This document shows positions 48,478 to 61,500 of a stretch of DNA of 64,000 bases, piece after piece. The DNA is taken from contig CAJNOL010000827.1 of NCBI GenBank assembly GCA_905250125.1, positions 36,791 to 100,790 on the forward strand. Reading direction: 5' to 3'. The position numbers were made by a program, and so were the translations under genes. The DNA comes from Rotaria sordida (Eukaryota; Rotifera; Eurotatoria; Philodinida; Philodinidae). The notes beneath the pieces were generated by a model. That model did no database searches, had not been told where the DNA came from, and worked only from the letters and a program-made list of their open reading frames with translations. Each line of letters begins with the position of its first letter. Position 1 is the first letter of the stretch.

Positions 48478-51400
48478 CTATTGAAGTACCTTTGTTGATG
48501 ACGAATGGCCATTGGTATATCCATTTGTTTTATCAGAATGATGGTCACCATTCATCATCGGTGTTGTTTGATGATCACTATTGAAAAAGAGAAAAACAAA
48601 AAATGCATAAATATCCATTTTTTTAAAATCTGTATCGTACATAAACGAACAAAATGAAAATTAAAAGTTACTGTTGTATATAAAGAAATTTTTTTTTCGA
48701 AACACAAATTTATTTTAAAATATTGAGGAGAGAGAAAATATCTGACATATTGAATATTTTCTGCCTAGTACACACAGTGAATGAGTTTCGTATAGCAGAT
48801 GGACATGTAATTTTCATAAATGAAAAAATGTATCTATTGCTCAAAAATGGTTTTACATCATTCAGAAAATTACGTTCAAAAAAACGAAGTATGCCTGAAA
48901 AAAAACAAATTTTCTATGTTCAATGTCTCTCTCTGATGGACCTGTACTCACTTTTGTCGACAAGATCCTTTTATGAAAAAACATATTGTATCCTACACCT
49001 TGCAATAGAATTTCACGCACTCATTATGAATATCATTTTCATTTAATCTACAATATTATTTTAATAGCAAGAAAGGAAGATAGGATAAGAAAAACGTTTT
49101 TTTCTTTGAATACTTTTCACTCATGTCAGTTCGTATTGTATTTAGGGCTCGACGGGTTGATTCCAAACCTAATCCAACAGATCATACGCTAAAATAACAG
49201 CCTATTATGACTTGATTGTTATAAGATCATAGCTAAGACGGTCGAAGAAATTAATTTCGCAAAATATGATACTAACCTAGTTTTTCTAAAGTTCTCTTTC
49301 ATAGAGTGGAAAAAAAATTTTTTTCGTTATATATGATTCAATGAGTGGATTCCAAAAAACATCTTAGTTTTGTATCAAAATGTGTCCATAGTATGCAAAA
49401 TTAATAGTTTTCTAACAAAAGCCTAATCATTAGGAAATTCCAAATTCGGTCTCTATTCAGTACTATGACGAAGGATAGATCACATATGCAAGAAAAATCA
49501 AGAAAATCTAAATTCGACCGAATTAGAAGTCTTTTTTAATGTTCACAAGATCCTATATAATCGACTTTCAGTCTAGTGATCATTTTTTCCCCACACAATG
49601 AGTCTTATAGGTCAATTATCCGTTTCAAACAGTTATTTATTGTAATATATTTCGATAAGTTAAAGAAATAATTTTCATATGCAAACTTTCAATGATAAAT
49701 TTTCGCAAGGTTCGATTTAACTCTTGAAATTTTTATTTTCAAGTAAACTAGATTAACCATAGATATAAATATATATGCATAGTTTCTACTATCTGAATGT
49801 TGGCAAAAATAATTTGCTGTCATATTCGCCTAATAATTCACTGTATCGTGTTTAAACATATTTTAAGGCAAAAAGAATCTTAAATAACTTACGAATTCGT
49901 TGTTTCATGTTTACCATCAAGTCGAAAAACACGTAATAGAACACATATAGTAATAACAACAACAGCTGAAAAAATAATGGCTATTATGATACCAAGAACA
50001 ATCCATTTGTTTGGTTGAGCTTTTCGATCATCTGTTATTAATGGATTTTTTCGTACTGTATTATATTCTAAAGCAAATAAATTTGTTATTTATTAAATAT
50101 ACTTTATTATATAAGTTTTAAATTCAAATATAAATTTTGTTTTTCTTCTTAAGCTACGAAATCTTGTTATAAGAAAATACGTTTCGATTTTGTAGTTATC
50201 AGTAAATCGAATAGTAAATGTTGTGAACGATTCGTCTTTTACTATGAATAGAGTAAGAAAAAGTAATTGTTGTATTCTAATTGTTTACAGGTATTTCTTA
50301 ATTCATTTCTATGAAAAGGGCTCAATTGTTATAGAATAATCAGATGAACAACTACTTAGAAATCTCATCAGATAATTCTGATTCTGTTCAACACTGGTAT
50401 TCTTTTAATAATTGTATGGTTGTTCTGTGGCAGAACTTAGTTTACAAGTTCGAATGATCAAAATCTTTCTCTCTTCAAATATGTACTAATATTTCGTTGT
50501 TTAAATATTTTCTATTGTCTTACATGAATGTCTTGTCTGTAAACAACATAGAAGTAAACTATTCTTTAAGAGTATAATTTTTTTTTTCTTACCATTAGTT
50601 TCTTCATTCGTTTTTATACGTAACTTTTGTTCAGCTACACCAACTTCATTATATAATTTAATTATAACAATATAATGTGTATCTGGTTTTAATCCAGTTA
50701 ATTCATATTCAGTTATTGATGAATCAATTGATATTGGTGTACTTAATGGTCCTTCAATATCTAGACCATCATCATATTTTGCCTAAAAAAGAAACGATAG
50801 ATAATATATATTTGAATAAGTTATATATTAATGGCTCAATCAAAAAAAAGTTATAAGGAGAAATTACTAGAACCGATTGGATTGAATCCGACAGGCTCTA
50901 GAGCTCAGTCCTCTTGACCATGTCCGTAGATGAAGTGAAGGCCCTCTCATAATGCTTCTTTAAGCGAAACTCAAACCGTTGATACGGAGATGATAGGCTC
51001 AAAACCTTCTGATGGGACTGAGCTTCCTTCTAGCTCTTGTCTGGTGACGTCGCTATTATAAATAATATCTTACCTGTGCATAAAGTATTTCCGCTCGAAC
51101 AATGGGTGCTCCACCATCTGATTCAATATTCCATGTAATTAAACAACTTTCATCACTTAAACAAGTCCTATTGATATGTTCGTCAACTGTAAAATCTGGT
51201 ATTTGTCTATCAAGTGTACGAAATTGGATCGGTCCTGTTTGTTGACCAATGCCAGCTCGTGATTCAGCAACAATCATTAATTGATAATTTGTACTTGGTC
51301 GAAGATTTTCAACTTTTATTATTTGTTTAGTAGATTTTTGTGCTAAAAAAAAGAAAATAATAATAATAATAAAATTCTTTTCCAAATAGATGAATTACCT

Positions 51401-54400
51401 GGAACAATTAATGTTTGTAATTGACTATCTTTTGTATCTTGTAAATCATATTTAAGAATATATTGTACAACAGGAAGATCATCGTTTTCGAATGATTGTA
51501 TAAAAATTTCTACACCATTTGATAATGGTTTAACATGAGTTATATTAACTTTTTTTGGTGGTTGTGCACGTTGAAGTGTAAATGAATGTCGACCAATACG
51601 TGGATTTAATGCTCGACATTCAAAACTTAAACCAAAATCACCTTCTGTTGGAGTATACTAGATAGAAAATATTACTTTCTTGTTTTTTTTAAATTTATTC
51701 AAAAAAATAAATAAATATTTACTGAAAGAACACTTTCATAAAGTGTTGTTCCAATTTGTTTTATTGTTATATCATTAACACCATTATCAATACCAACAGC
51801 AAGTATTCGTCCTTGAGGATCTTGAATTGTTCGACTCATTTTAATCCATTGAATATGTGGTGATGGATATGATTCAAATTGACAACGCATTATTGAACGA
51901 TAATTTGGAATTGTTGTAACAATATTAGTATTTGGTCCAACATAAACTGGTTGAACTATAGAAAAACAAAATTAAAAATTATTTGTTACTAATAAATGAT
52001 AAACCTACATTGAATAAAAAGACTAGCTATCGAATAAGTACTATCAGCAAAATTTTTTGCAACACATGAATAATTTCCAAAATGTTCACGACGTACAGGA
52101 TCAAAACGTAATTCAATTAATTTATGTGTTTCATATTGTGTTCTATCAATAAATATTCCATTAGTTAATTGAATTGATGTATGATTTAGATATTGCCATT
52201 CTAATGAAAGACTATCAATTGAACCACGTTCAATGCGACATTGAAATGAAACACGTTGTGGATGTTGACTATCAAAATTGATTTCAATCGGTGAAATGAA
52301 TGATAAACGAGGTGGAACTATAAAAACAAAAGATGTATCATTTTAATAAAATATTTCTTTCAAAACTTTTTTCAATTGTTTTTTCTTTTCTTTTCAATAA
52401 ATATTTACCGATTACATTTAAATTATATTCAGCTCGTTGTCCTTTTCGATCAAATTCATTAAAAGCTTGACATGAATATTTTCCATTATCAGTTTCATCA
52501 ACATAATTTATAGTTAATTGATTACCACGGACGACAAATTTCGGTACTTCACTTGCACCAACTGGTGAATCCTAATTATAGAAATAATTAAAAAAATTTT
52601 CTTTGCGAAATATCAAATAAATTTTAAGTCAGTATATATTAAATACACGTGCAATAAACCAAATAGATCAAATACACGCAAAACACACACACATACACAC
52701 AAACAAAGATAAAGCAATGTTTTATGTGACTAATAAAACCGTTTGTTTTAGTCATTTGATTTACATCTATTTTCATTTCGTTTCATCACTCACACGTTGT
52801 TCTTTATGTGCTCGGAATATTTCCGACATTAACTGATTAAGTATCACAGTCAAATTCACTGGAATCGATTTTGTTTCATCGCCCTGAAGATATGAATCTT
52901 TCTTTCTTTCTTTCTTTCTTTTTTTTTTATTCATTATACAAAAAATAAAAATATTAGTTTTCAAAAAACTAACTGAAACACACTATTTTACCGCAATAGT
53001 CAATACGTTGATCTGAACAAACAAACAAAAAGACATTCATGCATATGACAATTACTCAAAAAAAAACAGACTCATGCTTTTTTTCCTCTTCTTACTTTAA
53101 CTGGCCTTAACTCTTCTGCCTAGAGATTTACAAGCATTTTTATTTCCTATTTCATGTAAAAAAAATATATATAACAACAATCATACCGATCCATAGAACC
53201 ATAAGTATTTCGGTGTTGGTAAACCAGATGCTTCACAAATTAATGTTGCTGTTTTTTTTTCAATAGCACATGGATTAGTACAAATAATATGTGTTTGACT
53301 AATCGGTTCTAAACAAATAGAACATAACATATTTTAGTAATCTATTTCAAACATACTTGATACGACAACAGATATTGGAAAATCTCGTGATTCGCCTGTT
53401 TCAAGAACATCAGCACGACACCAAAATATATCATTATCTGACATTTCAACATATTTTATGTGTAAACCATCATGAACTAATTCATAATTTGGATTTTCTA
53501 TCAAATGAAAATTAATTACAATATAAATCAAAAAAAAAAAAACTTGTCACAACAAACCTATTCGAATTTTATCTTGACCTTTAAACCACGAAACTTCTGC
53601 TATTGGATTCGCTTGAATAGAGCATTTGATAGTAACAGATTCACCAAGTTCTACATATTGAATAGAATCACTATGAAAAGTAATTGGAACTAGAGAAAAA
53701 CAAAAGAAAAAAAATTATCTTTTTCTAAATACAAATTTTTGAATAGAATAAACCTTTAATAGTCATTTGAAATGATTTTTGTGTTTGTTGTCCATTTGCA
53801 TTTGTACCAATACATTCCCATGTACCTATTTATTAATAAAAATTGTTATACCTGCTATTATTTTGTGAAACTCATTTATATTTTCGAAGAAAATAGTGAA
53901 TGTAAGTTTAAATAAAGCTCTTTGGGACAGCCTCTAGACCTTATCAACCGTGATCAAGGGTATAATCATTGGGTATGTTTCCATAGCAACCGAGGACAAC
54001 AAGTGCTAAACACCATTAACAATAGGACTGAGACTCTTTTAGAACATTCGAAAGCATTTCTCCAAATTTCAATGGCTGTCATACAGTTGTGAATGTTCGA
54101 AGTAGTGTAGTTTTTTTTAAAATTTGTGTGCAAATAAAAATTTATATTCAAGATGTCAAGGATGACGGGTAATGATGTATTGATTTGCACAATTATTATA
54201 TAATCAACATAAAAACTGTAAATTGATCGAAGTTATAACTTTGGGAAAATAATCAGTATCAGTGTTACTGAGCTTATCGAAATATATTATAGTGTGTTGA
54301 AATCTGCTTTAGATGTTATGGATGTCTACAATAGGATTATTTGCCAGTTAAATCAATGGTCAAAATAATAATAATAGTATTAAATTAAGAAAGAGAAAAA

Positions 54401-55024
54401 ATGAAAAAGAAAAATAATGTGTGAATAACAACAAAGTGAACAAAAATATTCTGTTTGAAATGTAGAAATAAGATAGATCGTTTCCCTAGCGATCGATTAT
54501 CCTTTGAAAACAACTATAGTCTTCAAGAAATTGTTCTCTTTACGTATTTTGTATTAGTATAATAAGATTTAAGAACATATGTGAGTCCCACATTTTAGCT
54601 TCAAAAGAGGCTATATTAACAAGTCTTATTTTTCTATCAATAATACCTTGATCATCAGTTGTTAAATTTCGAATTCGTAATCGAATTCCATTTGTTTGTC
54701 GTTCAACAGTAACACTAAAAGAAAATAAATTAAATTTTTTTTTTTATTCTATTAAATCTCCTACCGATCATTTAGATTCTCAGGTATATCTCTCTGTTGT
54801 GGTGATCGCCAACGAAAAACTCGACTATCCGATTGATCAGTACATAATGCGATAAATGATTTATATTGATCTCTTGTTAATGAACTTTGACTTGGTTTAA
54901 TAACCAATTCACCAGAAATTCGTAAAAGAACTATAAAAAGAAATTCGATGCATCAGTCTTTTTATTTATGTCTAAAAGAATTATATACGAACTCACCTAG
55001 ATTTAGTATCAATATCGAGAGCAT
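48478..55024 (-). CDS. NCAM/fasciclin II-like cell-adhesion receptor: 5 Ig, 2 FN3, one TM
   Basis: Exons (minus): 54997-55024 (ATG 55022-55024), 54765-54930, 54647-54714, 53754-53825, 53558-53689, 53357-53497, 53187-53308, [optional 52794-52883], 52409-52571, 52009-52317, 51723-51955, 51399-51657, 51074-51342, 50593-50782, 49893-50067 and 48478-48577. All phases agree; the product is about 808 residues (838 with the optional exon). A signal peptide (MLSILILNL...) precedes five Ig domains; Cys/Trp pairs are visible, e.g. SVTIKCSIQANPIAEVSWFK, ATLICEASGLPTPKYLWF with GKYSCQAFNEF, FGNYSCVAKNF, and MRCQFESYPSPHIQWIK with FECRALN. Two FN3 domains follow (LRPSTNYQLMIVAESRAG; SCLITWNIESDGGAPIVRAE), then TM WIVLGIIIAIIFSAVVVITI and a short tail ending NGHSSTKVLQ. 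The 5-Ig/2-FN3 order is that of NCAM and fasciclin II, homophilic adhesion proteins at neural and epithelial contacts. No kinase or ITAM is present in the tail. Confidence 0.9.
50868..51055. repeat. GC-richer MITE-like block in an intron of the adhesion gene
   Basis: Within the intron 50783-51073. Imperfect inverted words agagctcagtcct (about 50899) and gggactgagcttcct (about 51015) enclose GC-richer sequence; no target duplication seen. The intron 53826-54646 (821 bp) also contains an unassigned GC-richer block near 53930-54060. Confidence 0.4.
52794..52883 (-). CDS. Possible alternative 90-bp cassette exon of the adhesion gene
   Basis: Thirty codons (GDETKSIPVNLTVILNQLMS, then EIFRAHKEQR) bounded by an acceptor cttcag and a strong donor GTGAGT, phase 0 at both ends, so inclusion or skipping both keep frame. 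It would insert in the loop of the third Ig domain, between YLWFYGS and DSPVGASEV. The skipped form reads like a normal Ig domain; the included form adds one N-glycosylation site (NLT). It may be a regulated exon or merely a fortuitous open stretch. Confidence 0.45.
52898..52920. repeat. (CTTT)n tetranucleotide repeat
   Basis: About five to six CTTT units, in the intron immediately upstream (on the minus strand) of the candidate cassette exon; on the coding strand it is purine-rich (AAAG). Confidence 0.85.
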
Positions 55025-56280
55025 CGTCTATTCTAATAAAATATTTTATCTGAAATGATAAAAAAAAAGAATCCATTCATATGATCTTATCGTAAATAGG
55101 ACCAATGATTTATTATATCTGATTGTGTATATAGAAGTCATACTATTACTGCTTTTTTTTCAAATTCACCTATTAAATATGAGATTTTTATCGACTATAT
55201 GTGTGTGTATGTACTTATGGGGTTGGAAGAAAATGACAAGCATTCGCCTTCACACGTCCGATAAGAGAGTATCCAAGCGTAATTGTTGATCGTAACAAAA
55301 AAGGAAAGAAAAAAGCCGAGACAACGAATAGCCAGTTCTTTTTTTTTTATTTTAATACATTTTTTTGCTGTTGTTCCTTTCTTGCCAATACAATATGAAT
55401 TCATTCAGTATGTTGCGTAAACTGTTGTATGTGTTTATACAGAACAGAGCAACGTTCAAAACGAAATCAAGGATATGATTTATAATAAAATGAAAAAAGA
55501 AGTCAACTTGATTCATTATAATTGATTGAAAAAAATACGATTAATAAAACGAATAATTCAATCTATTGGATTATAAAAATGTAAATCATGATATGCGGAA
55601 ATAAATAACGACAGTTGTTTATAACTAACAGCATGGCACAGCATGACTAAGGTCAATCATATACATATACTTACACTATTCGTTGTTCATTAACTTTTAG
55701 TCTTGGTGTGCATAGTTAAAAAGAGTGAACAAGAGAACGAGAGAATGAATGATTGATGATAGACAACAAAAACAGAGACGAACGGAAATATGTCGATGAT
55801 ATTCTACCTGTATTAACCAGACTTGCTGCGACATATGTTCAATAGTGAATTGATCGAACAATAGTTGAATCGCGTGTATACATATGTGCGCTAGAGATCA
55901 TCGAAGCAATGTGTATCTAAGTGCTCGAATAATGAATTATTGATCAAATCATACGATGGACTATGTATGTCCGCATCATGAGATTAGCGTTTGTGTGTAT
56001 ATGTATAGAGAAAAAAAAAATAGTATTTGCTTACGAAAAAGAGAAATCGGCATGTTCTCTTGAATTTCTTTCTTTTCATCACTATTATGCTAATTGTAGA
56101 AAGTATACAAAAGAAAAAGAAATATTAAGTGAGCTCACCTTGGCAATGAATGAACCCTCCTCTTTGTTTTTCTTTTTTCTTTCTTTTTGAAAAAGCTTAA
56201 CAGACAGATGTACTAAAGCGCGTGCTATATGTCTATCCACGAAAACTCACATGTCTGAAAGACAATATAAATTATTAAGA

Positions 56281-56332
56281 TTTTTTCTTTTCTCTCTTCT
56301 CCCTCCCCCCTCCCTCTCTCTCTCTTTTCCGT
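56281..56332. repeat. Polypyrimidine (TC-rich) tract
   Basis: Fifty bases almost entirely C and T with a (TC)n end; directly visible. Confidence 0.85.
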
Positions 56333-57511
56333 CCTCATTGCATCGCCGGACAATAGATACAATTAGTTATCTTTAAAAATGTTTGATCCTAGCTTGAAGG
56401 CATATGGTATGGATGATCTGAATTCGATTTGATTCTATATCGAGTGGTTAAAGCTACTTAAAGACGGAAATCATCATAAATGCTAAATCACTATCGTTTG
56501 TCTAAAATAATCAAATCTAACATGTGTTCCACTCGGATATGCAAAAGTATATGTTTTAGAGTATTCGATTTTACGATTGACGGATAGATAATTGCTTCTA
56601 TCGAATAATTACTCTGATGTGATGAAGGACGGATTAAAAAAAATTCTCTTTTTTTTTTTTAAGAACAAGCATACGTTACCGACTCTCTAATTTGACATGC
56701 GACATGCCGCTGAATTTCTTCACCTGAAATGATCATTATTTCGTTATTAAATATGAAGTATAATTTTTCTTCTCATCATTGTATATGTTTTGTATGTTAT
56801 ATAGAATTATGATTGACAATATTAATGAGAGGAACGGTCATATGCATTCTTGGACACAATCATTAATCAATAGACAGACGGCTAGGAAGTTCAATTTGTC
56901 TAGTATATCAAAATTAAATTATGAAAGTGATCTAAGCAAGTTTGATTGACGTTATTTATTACTCTAGAATACACAATCATTCATGCTAAATGAAGAATGC
57001 CAATTATCTTCAAATATAAATCTCAAAAGAATGGTCATCAGACACATTGTCTTACACAATATAAAGTGTTAATCTAATAAATGATCATACCATCTACATC
57101 CATGATGATTAGAGTAACAGTCGCCATCGAAATAATATTTGCATAACGTGATCGACATATCGTCTGGTGCCAACATAGAATTCATTTATTGAATTTTTTT
57201 TCTTTCCTTGTTTTAATACAATGTATATTTGTTCAATTGGAATATTTCTTTTACACCTCTTGTCTCTATTGAATAGACAGACACGATTCATACTGCTGCA
57301 TGATGTATATAAGAAATACTATTTCAATATTGACGAAATCATGTCAGCTATGTAGAATACATTTGTTATTTCTCGAAGACAAGAATATATCCGTATTGTG
57401 TTTTCAATCGAAATTAATTTGCTACTCATTCATTGCCGCAGGTGTTAAAATAAAGGATGTAATGAAAAGAAGAGAAGTAAAGGCGTTAGTATCAGGGAAT
57501 CAATACACACG

Positions 57512-57535
57512 CATATATATATATATATATATATA
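57512..57535. repeat. (TA)n microsatellite
   Basis: Uninterrupted alternating AT run of about 12 units. Confidence 0.92.
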
Positions 57536-58956
57536 CTTGAGTTTGAACAACTCACTGATAGCCATTAGTTTTAACACGTATACATGAAAATATCTTAAGG
57601 CAATATGAAGTATTTACACATTCAATATCGGAAAAACACAAAATTGTTTTGATTATATTATATCATATGTAAACATACTCGATAATATTTGTTAGTCAAC
57701 ATAAAGGTCAGAAATACTCGCTTATCAATAATCATTCAATAGGCAATGTTCTATACTAACCAAATAAATAAGCCTTTATCAAATAATGTTGTAAGCCGAA
57801 AAGTTAAATAAACTCGAAAGAAAAAAAATGCGTTTGATTTATCTTAATCTTATTTGATCAAAGTGATTCTGTCGACATATAACATTTATCACTGATGTCC
57901 ATAAACTATACATAATATTACATACATTCAATTGAACTAGATAAAATTCATTGCATTTCAATAAGAGACCAATAACATTCTTAAGACGAAACAAAAGATT
58001 TAAGCTATTTCAAATAACTTTCGAATGAAATAAAAAAATATTAATCTCTTTGCGTGAATTTTAGACACGAACAAAAATGTCAATGATCAACGTAAAGAAT
58101 GATTTCTCAAATAAAACATATTTATTAATAATTCAGACTTAATAATATCATCCTCTTCCATCAGTTAAATTACGAATTAATTCTTTTTTTTATCATATAA
58201 TATTTAAATGTTTTCTAATCGTACAAGTAACACTCATCACATGCCAATAAACTTGATCTTAGATTGATGAGATAGACATACAGCTTCATTTATATTTAGC
58301 TGTAGAAATAAAATGATGAACGTAGTAGACTAATTGATAACATGAAAAGTATATTGCAGATGATTAAAAAAACTGTAATTTCGAGAATGAAAAATATATA
58401 TTCTAGGCAAAATTCGTTTTTTATTTAGGCACAAAACTATAAGATAAATTCTAATTGTCATTTGCATTAAGAAAACTTAGCACGTCCTTGCTTTTTATTT
58501 AACTTGATTGAGTATTCATTCTCACTTACTTTATAGTGTAATGCATGCACCAATGACATCTTCCGAGTCGACACATAGGAAAATCATTTTCGAAAGTATT
58601 TTTACGAACAAGTGAATCAATTTTTTAAGTTTTCAGAATATTAAATTCCTAGAGAAGACAGGCATTATTCTAATACAGGAAATATGTAAGCTAAAAAAAT
58701 CCTATAATTTTTTTTTGGTTGGAACATAACTCAAACGAAATTAACAACGCAACATATTTATACTTTGCATATCATCTATAAGCCACGTTAACTTCGAAAA
58801 GAAATAAAACATTGATAATAAATACTACTCAAAAAGCGAGGTCGTGATGCAAATGAGTTATAAAATAATTCAAAATTTCTGTACGTTATTGAAGAGATTT
58901 ACTTCAAGAATCTATCAGGGTGTACCATGGTCAACAAGAATATAACACTGTCAAAA

Positions 58957-59009
58957 AGGGGATGGATATACCACCACGCATATTTACACCCACACCCTGC
59001 TAGATTCTA
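58957..59009. repeat. Hexamer-repeat tract, locus 6
   Basis: ccaccacgca tatttacacccacaccct shows CACCC-type hexamers; a short opposing gggtgt lies about 40 bp upstream at 58918-58923 and a gggatgg at 58959. Confidence 0.5.
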
Positions 59010-59549
59010 CCGTAACTTTTGATACAGATTAATAAAAAGTGAGCTTTTTTATAATTTATTCTTTTCTTCATTACTTTGTAATTCATTTGCGTTATCCGAT
59101 GCAAAAAACATGAGCTTAAAAATCATTTCTTTTTTAGTGATCGGAGCTTGCTAAGACAAACTAGATTTCAATTGAATACATTCGTAAACTTTACAACTTT
59201 CTAGATTCAATTAAATATCAATTGAATATATCGGCGATCAATTAAATACACTCGCAATCTCTAAAACTTCTTAGATTTAATTAAATTTCAATTAAAGTTG
59301 AATATAACTTAATATAAATGTATAAGATCAGTTCATGATTCTCATCTTTTTTGATTTTTAGAAATTCTTTTTAATTTTGAACTAAATCTCAGCTTTGCCA
59401 CGCACATATACATAACAGCTATGTTTTTTACGATTTCAACGTTTTTAACAATATAAATTCTGATAGGTAACATTGTTTTACTTTCTTTTAGTTGATTTTA
59501 AGACGGTAAAAAGTCGTAACCTATGAGATGTACTTTTGTTCCACCATAA

Positions 59550-60510
59550 GAATGGGAAAAAAGTTTAAGATATTACAATTATTAGCAAACAGGATCTATC
59601 CAAGTACAATTGATCGTTGCCTATGTCGGTGTAAAAAAATCTCGGTCAGCTGATGCTAAACAAAAGTCAGGAAGACCAAGAACTGGTCGTACAAAAAGAA
59701 TCATGTATTTTGGTGAAAAAAGGCTCGATTCTAATGTTCGTCGAACAAATTTATGAACGATGGCTAAAGACTTTCAAATTAGTGCTGAAAGCATCAAGTA
59801 AGTATTCAATATTGATTTAAATAAAAAATGCTATCGAAAAATTAATGTTTACAAGTCAAAAGAATATCAAAAACCAATAAGAAAAACATGTTGCACACAG
59901 ATTCGGAAGAAGATTAGTAGTGGTAAACTAGAGAAAATAATGTTTACTGATGAAAAGCTATTTTCCAAAAATATTTTTTCAATCAAAAAAATGATGTTAT
60001 GTGGGCAGATAAGCGATCTAATGTCAATGAATGCGGTGAACTACATAGAATGGAAAAATATCTAGTGTGTATCGTAATTGCATTGGATGTAACATTATAT
60101 GCACTAACACGTTCACACTTTTTCAAAAAAGGCGAATGGCTAAATGGCCAAAGTTATTATGATTATTTGTTACTATTTTATAGAAAGGAAGATGACCTAT
60201 TATTTGGATAGAAAAAATGGGACTTCTAAAAGGATGGAGTTAGCTCTCATACTAACCACAAAGTTTACCAATGGTACGAAAAGAGCTTCAAATTCTTCAT
60301 CCTGAAAACAAAATGACCATCCAATGCTTCAGAACTTAATTCATTAGATTATTCAATTGGGGATAACATCTCAAATCACGGGAACTATCACAAAGTCAAA
60401 ACAATCAATGATTTGGATCGACAAGTCGAAAAAACGACGGAGAAAATTGATAGTAATTATGTACGGGACACGATTACTGATTCCCTTTGACGAATACGTT
60501 GAGTGGAAAA
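59550..60510 (+). mobile_element. Degenerate Tc1/mariner transposase pseudogene
   Basis: On the plus strand, starting MGKKFKILQLLANRIYPST (59551), pieces of a mariner/maT-like transposase are readable through stops and frame changes: RSADAKQKSGRPRTGRTKR (HTH linker, about 59644-59700), IMFTDEKLFS with the first catalytic Asp (about 59940), HFFKKGEWLNGQSYYDYLL (about 60118), KDGVSSH (about 60230) and ELNSLDYSIGDN (about 60330) holding the second and third acidic positions. The C-terminal VKTINDLDRQVEKTTEKIDS is well preserved. No terminal inverted repeats could be matched, and a foldback begins about 40 bp beyond, so the 3' end may be lost. Confidence 0.8.
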
Positions 60511-60548
60511 ACACGATGGTGAACTAATTATAGATGAACATACTTAAT

Positions 60549-61500
60549 TCTATTATCCATTAAAAAATACAATGGATTCGGTTGTAGCTTAAATAACTCA
60601 AGGACGAAAGCAACTAGAGACCTGCGGTTTTGAACATTCAAAAGAGAATAATATTTTTTATTAAACGACGTAAACATACGACTGGTTGATAATTGACCAA
60701 TCAGATGAATTCTTGATGGACATTTTGAAAAAGAAATTCTGAAGACATTTCTCATTGGATTTTGAACTTTGACATGATCATTCGATAGCAAGAATTGGGC
60801 TCTTTCGATCTACGCAAAATTGAGGTTTGTATCTTGTTTCGTTCGAAAGTTATAAGGGTTTTCCTGAGATCCTCGATTTTAGCTAATTGTCATTGGACAA
60901 CCGAATGATAGGTCTGGGGAGGGTAATTGACCATGCTGAGTCGAATGGTGATACTTATTTTCAGTTACAAAGTAATTTGAAAACACTATATTGAATTTTA
61001 CACATACCAAATTTTCCTGCCATGTATCGTACAGAGGCGACATTTCGGAAATCTAGATATAGTGGTTTCAAATTAGTTTGTAACTAAAAATAAACATCAC
61101 CATTCGATTCAGCATGGTCAATTATCCCTCCCCAGACGTATTCTTTGGTTGTCCAATGATAATTAGCCAAAATCGAGAATCTCAGGAAAACCCTTATAAC
61201 TGTCGAACGAAACAAGATACAAACCTCGACTTTGCGTAGATCAAAAGAGCCCAATTCTTGCTATCGAATGATCATGTCAAAGTTCAAAATCCAATGAGAA
61301 ATGTCTTCAGAATTTCTTTTTCAAAATGTCCATCAAGAATTTACCTAATTGTTCAATTGTCAACCAATCGTATTTTTACGTCGTTTAATACAAAATACTA
61401 TTATCTTTTGAATATTCAAAACCGCAGGTCTCTAGCTGCTTTCATTCTCCAGTTATTCAAGTTACAACCGTGTTTATTGTATTTTTGAATGGGCAATAGT
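60549..61500. mobile_element. Foldback element, about 950 bp, with arms of over 400 bp
   Basis: 60549-60985 and about 61070-61500 are inverted copies at high identity; long exact stretches such as tgatcattcgatagcaagaa, cttgtttcgttcgaaagtta-like blocks and gaccatgctgagtcgaatgg are found in opposite sense. Both arms contain the same 60-70-codon frame in their own orientation (starting MLSNDHVKVQNPMRNVF), which follows from the inverted duplication. The central loop is about 85-100 bp. Outer ends read ctattatccatt / ctattgcccatt. It has no transposase. A giant hairpin of this size could also be read as an assembly or recombination palindrome, but the arms are diverged by several percent, which argues for an old element. 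Confidence 0.8.

Larger units (their letters stand above)
55025..59549. other. Long gene-free stretch
   Basis: I find no coding region in 4.5 kb. Contents: a pyrimidine-rich tract ctccctcccccctccctctc at about 56300-56330, a (TA)n run at about 57512-57535, and a hexamer tract at 58957-59009. 55.0-56.2 kb may hold 5'-UTR exons or the promoter of the adhesion gene. Confidence 0.45.

Noticed and set aside
60528-61488. Pair of near-identical 76-87-codon frames as a duplicated gene
   Set aside because: They are the two arms of a foldback; the shared frame is a by-product of the inverted duplication.
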